Assembly: GCF_010550695.1 (NCBI RefSeq)
Contig: NZ_JAAGOB010000007.1
Location: forward strand, 245,602 to 309,601
Direction: 5' to 3'
Length of the DNA stretch: 64,000 nucleotides
From: Phytoactinopolyspora alkaliphila
GTDB taxonomy: Bacteria > Actinomycetota > Actinomycetes > Jiangellales > Jiangellaceae
The notes under the pieces were generated by a model. That model was not told the DNA's origin. It did not search any database and saw only the letters and a program-made list of their open reading frames with translations. Positions 1-7,604 of this stretch are shown here, piece by piece (within the stretch, counting starts at the first letter, position 1; each line of letters starts with the position of its first letter). The translations under genes were made by a program, and so were the position numbers.

Positions 1-736
1 CGGCGGCGGTGATGCGCGGCTCGGCGAGCATCAGCCAGGTCGCCTGAGTGGCGCCCCCACTGTTCCCGGCCACGCCGATGCGCGCCGGGTCCACCTCCGG
101 CCGCGCGCACAGATAGTCGATCGACCGGCGAGCGTCGTCGACGAAGTACCTGGCGATGGTGTCGCCGATCCACCAGCACTGCACGCCCGCGTGGTTGTGT
201 TCCACCACGTTGGGACGGACCTCTTCGCGGCCGGCAGAGTCCAGGTAGCTCTGACGCTCGCCGTGGCCGATCGAATCGATCGCCAGAACCACCAGCCCGT
301 TGCGAGCCAGCCGAGCGCAGAACGATTGGTACCGCCGTGCCGCCTTGCCCGCTTCGGAGTGCCCGGACAGGAAAAGGACCGCGCCGGTGGGTTCACCGGT
401 GTTCCGCGGCAGATAGAGGTTGGCCGTGACGAGTCGCCCGGAACCCATCTCCAGCACGAGCTTCTCGATCAGGAAGGAAGGTCGTGTCACGGTGCCGGTC
501 AGTCGGGCAACCGGCACCGGACGGTCGGTGGGAAGGCCGCCGAGGGCTGAGTCGGCATACTCGCGAAGGATCTTCTGCCGGGCACGGACGTCCTCGGCTG
601 TGCGCAGCGAATCGTTCGCCGCCCGCCCGGCGTCGATCTGTTCCGCCGTGCGCGCGTAGACATTCATCTGCACCTGCAGCGACGGGTCATAGAAGCCGTC
701 GAGGCACGGGCCGAAGCCACCGATCCGAACACCCAC
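1..736 (-). CDS. alpha/beta-hydrolase (acetyl-xylan-esterase-like), 3' end cut by window
   Basis: Start is GTG at 736, preceded by an AAAGGA-type ribosome-binding site; the reading frame runs open to base 1, so about 245 N-terminal codons are visible. Seen: a hydrolase core with an SGHSE segment, then a DDARRSIDYL helix followed by RIGVAGNSGG, a GxSxG nucleophile elbow with the catalytic Ser at about residue 226. The acid and His residues lie outside the window. There is no signal peptide, so the product is probably cytoplasmic. It lies 40 nt downstream of the secreted beta-helix gene and is the last visible gene of the sugar-importer locus, which suggests deacylation of an imported or released oligosaccharide. 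The substrate is inference; any ester hydrolase of the family is possible. Confidence 0.75.
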   Translation of the reverse strand, partial: MGVRIGGFGPCLDGFYDPSLQVQMNVYARTAEQIDAGRAANDSLRTAEDVRARQKILREYADSALGGLPTDRPVPVARLTGTVTRPSFLIEKLVLEMGSGRLVTANLYLPRNTGEPTGAVLFLSGHSEAGKAARRYQSFCARLARNGLVVLAIDSIGHGERQSYLDSAGREEVRPNVVEHNHAGVQCWWIGDTIARYFVDDARRSIDYLCARPEVDPARIGVAGNSGGATQATWLMLAEPRITAA

Positions 737-776
737 TACGCTGTCCTTTCTGCGATTCGCTCGTTCGATGTTCAGG

Positions 777-2366
777 TCAGGTGTTCGGAATGTCGCCGAC
801 GGGTCCGGTGACCGATCCCCAGCGCACCGTGGGACCTGTCACATGCGTCCGACGCCCGTCGGACCCGTTGGTCACGGTCACTCCGGAGGTGAGGATGGAC
901 CAGCGGGTCGTCGTTCCAGCCGGCATGTCTTCGGTGAACCGGCAGCCGGCGACCACCGCGCCGTAGATCCGGGATTGGTACGAATCCGCGGTGACCCCGG
1001 CGTGACCGTGCAAGAAATCGCAATCCGTGAGTCTCTTGATCGCCGAGTTCGAGGTGAAGTAGATGCCCCGGCCACCGCGAGCGATGAACGTGCAGGCGGT
1101 GTAGGCGACATTCTGTCCGGTATTCCCGGAATCGGACAGAATGACTCCGGCCGCCCCTTCGCGATACACCTGGCCATTGGTCCATGCCCGGTCTTCGAAC
1201 AGACATTCCGTATAGCGCGCCGCGAGGCTGAGATCGCTTGAGCCGTAACCGACATTCGCCGCGCCGTAGAACCGGCACCCCCCGAACTTCATCCCGGGGT
1301 AATTCGTGTAACAGCTGTATGTGGTGGTTCCCCAGAACGTGCAGTCTTCAAAGCTTGAGTGGCCGGCCTCGCCATATTGGTCATTGGCGGCGTTGAGGCC
1401 CCACCCGGCATTGTCGATGAACTCGCATCCGATGAAGAGCCCGTCGAACGTGACACTGCTCTCCGGCTCGATGTCTACGCCGGCGGCGGGTGCAGACCGG
1501 ATGGCTCCGCGTCCGGTGTGATTGAACGAGCAGTTCACACAGGTCAGGCCTCGTCCACCGGTCCAGGACAGTCCCTGCCGGCCGTTGTACTCGGACACCA
1601 CGTTGGTGAGCGTGTGCGGCGTAGCCGGGCTGGCACTGGTCAGGCCGCCATAACCGATGGTGACACCGTCCAGTGCGTGATGATGTGAGTACACATTGGT
1701 GATGGCCACGTCACTGCACCTGAGGATGCGGATGCCGGTGCCCTTCATCTGCCGCCCGGTGTCGCCCCACCGGCCGCCGAGCACGAGGTTCGCGCTGTTG
1801 CCGTCAAGCTCCAAGCCGTCGATGGCGACGTTGGTGCTGCCTTCGACGCCGATCATCCAGCGCACCTCGGCCGCGTAGGCCTCGTCCCAGAAGGAGCCTG
1901 AGCCCGGCGGGTTGAACACGGCGCCGGTTTCGGGATGGAACGAGCCGTAACGCAAACCAGAGGCCAGCCGCATGGTGGCGCCGGCACCTTCGATCCGCAG
2001 GTACTGCACGGGCGTGGTCCGTGGAATGAAGAAGATGTCCTGCATCGGGTAGTACGGGGTGCCGGGGCTGCTGTCCACACCCTGGATGCCCACGATGTAG
2101 GTGGCGGGCGGGATGATCAGCGTCCCGCCACCGGCCGCGATGATCGCTGCTGCCGCGGCCTGGAACGCGGCCGTGTCGTTGGTCTGACCGTTACCCACGG
2201 CGCCGAAGTCGGCGCGGAGATCGAACGTGGGGTACTGGGCGGCCAGGTCCGACGCCGGAGACGACGCGCCGGCCGTTGCGAGCGACGCCGTCGCCAGCCC
2301 CGCGACGGGAGCCAGCGCCGCCGCTCCGAGGAAGGATCTGCGGCTCAAGCCAGAAGAAGTGCTCAT
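777..2366 (-). CDS. secreted right-handed beta-helix (Pectate_lyase_3-like) protein
   Basis: 529 residues. The start is ATG 2366, chosen over an in-frame ATG at 2390 because GAGAGAGGA sits at the proper distance before it. A twin-arginine signal (LSRRSFLGAAAL) opens the protein. After about residue 45 comes FDLRADFGAVGNGQTNDT, the typical start of Pectate_lyase_3 domains, followed by many short Asn/Gly-rich beta-helix coils through the C-terminus. Such proteins are usually polysaccharide lyases or hydrolases (GH28, GH55 or PL families), but no catalytic set could be assigned by eye. It is the fourth gene of a minus-strand operon after a sugar binding protein and two permeases, so it probably attacks the polymer whose fragments the importer takes up. 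Confidence 0.8.
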   Translation of the reverse strand: MSTSSGLSRRSFLGAAALAPVAGLATASLATAGASSPASDLAAQYPTFDLRADFGAVGNGQTNDTAAFQAAAAAIIAAGGGTLIIPPATYIVGIQGVDSSPGTPYYPMQDIFFIPRTTPVQYLRIEGAGATMRLASGLRYGSFHPETGAVFNPPGSGSFWDEAYAAEVRWMIGVEGSTNVAIDGLELDGNSANLVLGGRWGDTGRQMKGTGIRILRCSDVAITNVYSHHHALDGVTIGYGGLTSASPATPHTLTNVVSEYNGRQGLSWTGGRGLTCVNCSFNHTGRGAIRSAPAAGVDIEPESSVTFDGLFIGCEFIDNAGWGLNAANDQYGEAGHSSFEDCTFWGTTTYSCYTNYPGMKFGGCRFYGAANVGYGSSDLSLAARYTECLFEDRAWTNGQVYREGAAGVILSDSGNTGQNVAYTACTFIARGGRGIYFTSNSAIKRLTDCDFLHGHAGVTADSYQSRIYGAVVAGCRFTEDMPAGTTTRWSILTSGVTVTNGSDGRRTHVTGPTVRWGSVTGPVGDIPNT

Positions 2367-2445
2367 GGTGCGTCCTCTCTCCGGGCGCATGGCACGCCCT
2401 GTCTGTCAGTACGGACTTCTGCTCGTTGGGTCGCTGGGCGCCAGG

Positions 2446-3363
2446 TCACTTGACGGCGCCGGCCACCATGCCGGACTCGATTTGCCGCTGGAAGACGATG
2501 TAGACCACGAGGACGGGGATCATGGACAACGTCAGGCCGGCGAACAGGCCGCTCCAGTCGCTCGCGTATTCCTGGCTCACGGCGAGCGACGCCAATCCCT
2601 GCGCTATCACGTATTTGTCTGGGTCCGTCTGAAGCACCAGAGGTAACAGAAACTGATTCCACTGGCCGATGGTGACGAATATGCCGACACTGATCATTCC
2701 TGGCCGGGCCATCGGCAGCATCACCCAGAAGAATGCCCGCCAGTGGCCGCAGCCGTCGATGAAGGCGGCGTCGGCTATGGAATCCGGGAGGGTGCGGAAG
2801 TAGGCGGTGAGAAAGAACACCGCGAATGGCAAGTAGTAGGCGGTATAGATCAAGGCCAGGCCGGGGAGCGAGTTCGCCAGTTGCAATGATCGCGCCACGA
2901 AGAACAGCGGAACGATGGCCAGGAATACCGGAAACGTCAGGCCCGCGACGAACAGGAAATAGATCACTCGGTTGCCCGGGAACGGATACCTGGCGATGAC
3001 GTAGGCCACCAGAGACCCCAGCCCCAGAGTGAGGATCACCCCCAGGGAGACGACGACCGCCGTATTGAGGAAGTACTGCCCGATGTTCGCCGTGGTCCAA
3101 GCCCGAACGAAGCTGTCCAGGCTGAACGATCCGGGTAAGGACCATGCGCTGGTCAGGATCTCGTCGTCGGACTTGAAGGAGTTCAGCACCGTCCAGAGCA
3201 ACGGCAGGATGACGAGGACGGCCCAGGTCAGCAGGAAGGCGTGGGAGAAGACGTTGAGGGTACGCCCTCCAATGTCCGCCTGGTCCCGCCCGCTGCGTCT
3301 GGGCGGTTCGGTGCGCGCGGGAGGCTTCGGGTCGAGTGCTCGAGGCTGGCTGTGGACGCTCAT
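2446..3363 (-). CDS. carbohydrate ABC transporter permease (MalG-like)
   Basis: 305 residues with six predicted membrane segments; the first is after about residue 40 (HAFLLTWAVLVILPLLW). The cytoplasmic EAA-type loop that contacts the ATPase is seen as ADAAFIDGCGHWRAFFWVMLP near residue 200. The C-terminus ends in the usual FQRQIESGM...GAVK form of MalG/LacG permeases. Its ATG lies 10 nt after the stop of the upstream permease, with TAGGAG as ribosome-binding site, so the pair is surely co-transcribed. It forms the membrane channel with the 3373-4290 product. No ATPase gene is nearby; a shared MsiK-type ATPase encoded elsewhere is the usual solution in actinomycetes. Confidence 0.92.
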   Translation of the reverse strand: MSVHSQPRALDPKPPARTEPPRRSGRDQADIGGRTLNVFSHAFLLTWAVLVILPLLWTVLNSFKSDDEILTSAWSLPGSFSLDSFVRAWTTANIGQYFLNTAVVVSLGVILTLGLGSLVAYVIARYPFPGNRVIYFLFVAGLTFPVFLAIVPLFFVARSLQLANSLPGLALIYTAYYLPFAVFFLTAYFRTLPDSIADAAFIDGCGHWRAFFWVMLPMARPGMISVGIFVTIGQWNQFLLPLVLQTDPDKYVIAQGLASLAVSQEYASDWSGLFAGLTLSMIPVLVVYIVFQRQIESGMVAGAVK

Positions 3364-3372
3364 CGACGGCTC

Positions 3373-4290
3373 CTAATACACCACGCGGTCACGCCGCATG
3401 AATCGCAACGTGATCACCGCCAGGACGATGGTCACGACGAACAGGGCGACTCCCAGGGCGGTGGCATATCCGAACCTGCCGTGCTCGAAAGCCGTCAGAT
3501 AGATGTAGTTGCCCAGCACCTGGGTGGAGTTGTTGGGACCACCCGACCCACCGGCCGCCGACATGACGTTGACGATGGCGAACATGTCCAGCGCGTTGAT
3601 GCCGGCATAGACGAGCGCGACCTGAACGGTGTCCCAGATCAAAGGCACCGTGATCCGCCAGAAGATGCGCCAGCGGCTCGCGCCGTCCAGCATCGCAGCC
3701 TCATACATGTCAGGCGGAATCGATCCGATCGCGGCGGTGAACACCAGCACGTAGAACCCGACCGAAACCCAGACAATCACGGCCAGGATCGCCCAGTACG
3801 CCGTCCTGGTGCTCCCCAGCCAGTTCACCGGATCGATACCGATAAGCCCGAGGAAGCCATTGAGCAGCCCGTTGCCGGTGGGATCGTAGACGAACGACCA
3901 GAGGACACCGATCACGGCAATGGACAGCAGATGCGGAAAGAAGTAGACGATGCGATAGAAGGACGCGCCGCGCACACCTTGTACCGCGGCCTTCTTCGCC
4001 CGGCCGGCCACGTTCAGCATCGTGGCGAAGAACAGGCCGAGCCCGATCGAGAACACCGGCAGCACCACTGCGGCGAGAAGGTTGTGCCTCAGCGAGATCC
4101 AGAAGACCGGGTCCTTCAGGAGCCGCTCGTAGTTGGCCAGCCCGATGAGCCGTCGTTCCGATGTGTAGCCGCTCCAGTCGGTCAACGAGACATAGAACGA
4201 CTGCAGATACGGCCAGAGAACAAGCACGGCGTAGAGCACGATCGGGCCAGCCAGCGCACCGACGATGAAACGGTATCTTCCCTGCCGCAT
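3373..4290 (-). CDS. carbohydrate ABC transporter permease (MalF-like)
   Basis: 305 residues. An in-frame ATG exists at 4392, but it would sit deep inside the upstream gene; the ATG at 4290 lies 7 nt after the upstream stop and gives the usual family length. Six membrane helices are visible, starting with FIVGALAGPIVLYAVLVLW. The EAA loop is YEAAMLDGASRWRIFWRITVP. It belongs to the binding-protein-dependent sugar permease family and pairs with the MalG-like product downstream. The start has only a weak ribosome-binding site, so translation is probably coupled to the binding-protein gene. Confidence 0.9.
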   Translation of the reverse strand: MRQGRYRFIVGALAGPIVLYAVLVLWPYLQSFYVSLTDWSGYTSERRLIGLANYERLLKDPVFWISLRHNLLAAVVLPVFSIGLGLFFATMLNVAGRAKKAAVQGVRGASFYRIVYFFPHLLSIAVIGVLWSFVYDPTGNGLLNGFLGLIGIDPVNWLGSTRTAYWAILAVIVWVSVGFYVLVFTAAIGSIPPDMYEAAMLDGASRWRIFWRITVPLIWDTVQVALVYAGINALDMFAIVNVMSAAGGSGGPNNSTQVLGNYIYLTAFEHGRFGYATALGVALFVVTIVLAVITLRFMRRDRVVY

Positions 4291-4297
4291 GGATGCG

Positions 4298-5734
4298 TCA
4301 GTCTCGCTGGAACTTGGTGACGGAGTCGTCGTCCTTGACGGCGTCGGCTGCGCTCTGGCATTGCTGTGCCCACTCGTCGGGGTTGATCTCACCGGTCATC
4401 AGCAGGCTGGTGGTCTCGTTCACGCTCGCCGAAAGCTCGCTGTACCACTGGTGGTAGAGCCAGAAGAAGGTGTCGTCGCCGGATGCCGCGAGCGCCTCGC
4501 GGACGGAGGTGAGGCCGGATCCGACGTTGGTGGGCTCGTAGTCGGCCAGTGATGTCAGCGTCTGCGTCTGATCGGTAAAATTCGTCGCCGATTCCGGCGA
4601 CAGCATGATCCGCAGCAGCTCCATGCCGCCCATGGGATTCTTGGCCTGAGACGGGACGATGTACGGCTCGGAACCCATGCCGCGGATCGCCGTGCCGGGC
4701 AGTGCGTCGGATGCCGTCACGGCCGGCGTCGTGGTGACCACCATGTCGAATCCCTCTGGTGTGACGTCGCCGAGCTCGCTTTCCAGCCAGGAGCCACACG
4801 GGATAAAGGCGGCCTCGCCCGTCGCCCAGTACGTCTGGGCCTGGGTGTGCGTCATGCCCGACGTCCCAGGAAGGATGTAATCCCGCTCGACGAGCTGGTA
4901 GAAGGCCTCCGCTGCCGCCATCATCGGCGGTGCCGTCCATGCCCCGGCCTCGAGGTTGTCGATGTTCTTGAGCACGTCCAGGCCGCCGGCTTTGGCCGCC
5001 GCCATGAGAATCGGCGTGAGGATGTAGCCGGGGTTCTTACCCTGATACGTCCACGGCGACATGCCGGTGGACTTGATCTCCGCGCAGAGATCCAGCATGT
5101 CGTCCCAGGTTTCGGGTTCCGGCCAGCCGTTTTCCTCGAACAGGGACCTGCTGTGCCAGATGCCGTGCACGACGAACGCATAGTACAGCGCATGCGGTGT
5201 CCCTCCGAAAGAGCCGAGGTCCACCACACCGGGGATCAAAGTCTCGCGCACTGTCTTGCCGCCGGCGCCGATCGCCGGCGCGTCCAGCAGCGGGGTCAGG
5301 TCCATCAATTGACCGTCAGCGACCAACGCCGCCATGGGCAGGTTGCCCGCCCCGGAGTTGTCGATCAGGTCGGGGACGTCCCCGGAGATGAAGCGTGGCT
5401 GCAGTTGCTTGCCGAGTTCCTGGCCGCCCTGATGCTTGATCTCCGCGTCTGGGAACCTTTCGGCGTAGAGCGCCTGCGCGTCGATGACGTACTGATCGCC
5501 ATAACCGCCCTTGAAGATCACCGTCTCCAGCGGTTCGTCAGGCGGAACGTTCAACGGGTTATCGGCATCGGGCTCGGTATTCGGGGGGCCCGACTGGCCG
5601 GCGTCCGACGGCGTGTCGGCCTCGGTGCCCTGCCCGCAACTCACGAGTGAGCCGGCCGTGAACGCCGCTGCGGCGGTCCCACTGAGCCGGAGGAAAGCGC
5701 GACGGTCAAGTCCGCGCGAATGCCGGATGGTCAT
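4298..5734 (-). CDS. extracellular sugar-binding lipoprotein (ABC importer)
   Basis: 478 residues. The N-terminus carries both a twin-arginine motif (LDRRAFLRLSG) and a lipobox ending in LVSC, so it is probably exported folded and anchored by lipid at Cys33. The mature part has the alternating alpha/beta pattern of family 1 solute-binding proteins (residues about 70-470), with aromatic residues likely to stack on sugar. AAAGGAAC precedes ATG 5734. It is the first gene of the minus-strand locus; the 225-nt region to the divergent LacI gene contains putative operators. The substrate is unknown; the beta-helix and esterase neighbours point to a plant or microbial polysaccharide. Confidence 0.9.
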   Translation of the reverse strand: MTIRHSRGLDRRAFLRLSGTAAAAFTAGSLVSCGQGTEADTPSDAGQSGPPNTEPDADNPLNVPPDEPLETVIFKGGYGDQYVIDAQALYAERFPDAEIKHQGGQELGKQLQPRFISGDVPDLIDNSGAGNLPMAALVADGQLMDLTPLLDAPAIGAGGKTVRETLIPGVVDLGSFGGTPHALYYAFVVHGIWHSRSLFEENGWPEPETWDDMLDLCAEIKSTGMSPWTYQGKNPGYILTPILMAAAKAGGLDVLKNIDNLEAGAWTAPPMMAAAEAFYQLVERDYILPGTSGMTHTQAQTYWATGEAAFIPCGSWLESELGDVTPEGFDMVVTTTPAVTASDALPGTAIRGMGSEPYIVPSQAKNPMGGMELLRIMLSPESATNFTDQTQTLTSLADYEPTNVGSGLTSVREALAASGDDTFFWLYHQWYSELSASVNETTSLLMTGEINPDEWAQQCQSAADAVKDDDSVTKFQRD

Positions 5735-5856
5735 CGGTGTTCCTTTCTGTGGGTCGTGGAACGTGGACTTCGCTGGTGCCTTGAGCGTGTCGTCGAACTA
5801 CGGCGGGCGGTTGTGGGCTGGCCGGCGGTTGAAGACGCATCGCGGCTCCTCACAGG

Positions 5857-5895
5857 ATGATTAAGCGCTATGATTAAGCGCATTAGCAGATGCTA
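5857..5895. promoter_or_regulatory. candidate LacI operator cluster in divergent promoter
   Basis: Two perfect direct copies of ATGATTAAGCGC lie at 5857-5868 and 5870-5881, 13 bp apart, each around a GCGC centre. The inverted repeat TAGCA-GA-TGCTA follows at 5884-5895. The AT-rich half-sites stand out from the GC-rich surroundings and lie between the binding-protein gene (minus) and the LacI gene (plus). Binding by the 5960-7045 product is inferred. Confidence 0.55.
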
Positions 5896-5959
5896 GGCTC
5901 ACCATGTTGTGGTCGTCAATAGTTCGGCCGCATCTTTCTTTCGATGTGTGGAGGTACTC

Positions 5960-7045
5960 GTGGCTGAACGCTCGCGGGTGGGTGGACGGCGCGTGACTCA
6001 GAGTGATGTCGCGCGAGCTGCCAACGTGTCCACGGCCATTGTGTCGACGGTCGTCAACAACAAGGCAGCGTCGATCCGGGTCAGCGAGCAGACGCGCGCC
6101 CGGGTCTGGCAGGCCATCCGTGAGCTCAATTACGTCCCGAACGTCGCCGCGCAGAGCCTGGCCGGCGGGCGGAACCGGATCATCGGCGCATTCACCTACC
6201 ACCGGCTCTTCCCGCGAGAGACCCGCGACTTCTACTACGAGTTCCTCCTGGGTATCGAAGAAGAAGCCGAAGCCGTGGGACACAACCTCCTGCTGTTCAC
6301 CGGAGCCCGCAACGAAGCGGGCGAACGCTCGATATTCGGCAGGGACACGAACATGCTCAGGCTCGCCGACGGAGCGATCCTCGTCGGCGGAAAGATCGAC
6401 GGCGACGAGATCCGCCGCCTCGTCGAGGATGATTATCCGTTCGTGGTGATCGGCCGTCATGAGGTGGCTGGCCCGGATATCTCGTGGGTCGCAGCAGACT
6501 ACGAGTCCGGCACGGAGGCGGTGGTCGACCGCCTGTACGCCCTCGGGCACCGGCGGATCCTGATGGTGGTGGGTCGCCGGACCCACGAGACGCTGGTGGA
6601 ACGCCGGCTCGGGTTCACGACCGCCTGCGCACGTCACCGAATGGGCCGCCGGCGCGCGCACATGGTCGCCTTCGGCGCCCCGAATCCGGATCTACCGCAG
6701 GTTCGCCATGTCGCCGACGAGCGCGGGGTGCTTGACTTCGCGCACAAGGCGGAATGCACGGCCGTGGTCGCGGAGTCGTCGTACGTCGCACATCGCATCT
6801 ACCACGCCGCGTTGGCCCACAATCTCAGCGTTCCGCAGGACTTGAGCATCGCCGGTCTCGGCGACCACGGCGATCGGGAGAACGTGCTTTCGCCGGATCC
6901 CGCGCTCACCCAGCTGAGAACCCCCAGCCGCGAGATCGGGGCCGCGGCCGTTCGCATGCTGCTACGCCGCCTCGACGTGTCCGGCGAAGCCGCCGAGCAG
7001 GAGCGGATTGCGTGCGAGCTGTCCGAGGGAACCACCACGGCCTGA
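5960..7045 (+). CDS. LacI-family transcriptional regulator
   Basis: 361 residues starting at GTG 5960, preceded by GGAGG at proper spacing; this fits better than a longer ATG frame from 5909. The N-terminal helix-turn-helix is VTQSDVARAANVSTAIVSTV (about residues 11-30), followed by the hinge-helix region LNYVPN. The rest is a periplasmic-binding-like sugar sensor that ends around RRLDVSGEAAEQ. It is divergent from the sugar-importer/beta-helix operon and probably represses it until a sugar binds. The putative operator repeats lie 60-100 bp upstream of its start, so autoregulation is likely. Confidence 0.88.
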   Translation: MAERSRVGGRRVTQSDVARAANVSTAIVSTVVNNKAASIRVSEQTRARVWQAIRELNYVPNVAAQSLAGGRNRIIGAFTYHRLFPRETRDFYYEFLLGIEEEAEAVGHNLLLFTGARNEAGERSIFGRDTNMLRLADGAILVGGKIDGDEIRRLVEDDYPFVVIGRHEVAGPDISWVAADYESGTEAVVDRLYALGHRRILMVVGRRTHETLVERRLGFTTACARHRMGRRRAHMVAFGAPNPDLPQVRHVADERGVLDFAHKAECTAVVAESSYVAHRIYHAALAHNLSVPQDLSIAGLGDHGDRENVLSPDPALTQLRTPSREIGAAAVRMLLRRLDVSGEAAEQERIACELSEGTTTA

Positions 7046-7070
7046 ACACGCCTCTGGCACACTGGGGGTT

Positions 7071-7496
7071 ATGCCTGGTCCGGTGCGTGTTCGCGGATCG
7101 GTGGTGATCCCGGAGGCCGAGTTGCACTGGCGCTTCTTCCGCTCGTCGGGACCGGGCGGTCAGTCGGTGAATACCACGGACAGCAGGGTCGAGCTCAGCT
7201 ATGACGTCGCCGCGTCCGCGGCGCTGAGCCCGACCCTGAAGGCTCGTGCGCTGCAACGGCTGGCCGGCAGACTGACGGATGGGGTGCTCACCGTCAGCGC
7301 CTCCGAACACCGTTCCCAGCTACGCAACAGGGAAGCAGCTGAAGCGCGCCTGGCACAGATCCTGGCCGAGGCCTTAGCACCGCCTGCGCGGGCCCGCCGC
7401 CCGACCAAGCCCAGCCGGGGCTCGGTCGAACGACGGCTGACGAGCAAACGAAAGCGCAGCGAAACGAAGCGCAGACGTAGGTCGACCGAGGACTAG
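7071..7496 (+). CDS. arfB: ArfB-type alternative peptidyl-tRNA hydrolase (ribosome rescue)
   Basis: 141 residues. The RF-1/2 catalytic domain is clear: FRSSGPGGQSVNTTDS holds the GGQ loop (about residues 27-29) that hydrolyses peptidyl-tRNA. The C-terminal 40 residues are strongly basic (RRLTSKRKRSETKRRRR), the tail that in ArfB/YaeJ and ICT1 enters the empty mRNA channel of stalled ribosomes. There is no codon-recognition domain, so it acts independently of a stop codon. The start is ATG 7071, 25 nt after the LacI gene; CACACT lies 7 nt before it, so the transcript may be leaderless. It also occurs in annotations as an aminoacyl-tRNA hydrolase. Confidence 0.92.
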   Translation: MPGPVRVRGSVVIPEAELHWRFFRSSGPGGQSVNTTDSRVELSYDVAASAALSPTLKARALQRLAGRLTDGVLTVSASEHRSQLRNREAAEARLAQILAEALAPPARARRPTKPSRGSVERRLTSKRKRSETKRRRRSTED

Positions 7497-7604
7497 CGTC
7501 CTATCGGGACGTGGTGCCGATACTTCTGAGGCGAGTTTGCCGACATTCCAGCCTCCCGGGGAACGGAATCGAGCCTGAGTCACGCAGGAGTCGGCAGCAC
7601 GAAC

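Noticed and set aside
5760..5840. Small upstream reading frame (ATG 5840, minus strand, GGAG before it) in the leader of the binding-protein gene
   Set aside because: No conserved leader-peptide pattern; it is probably chance in GC-rich DNA.
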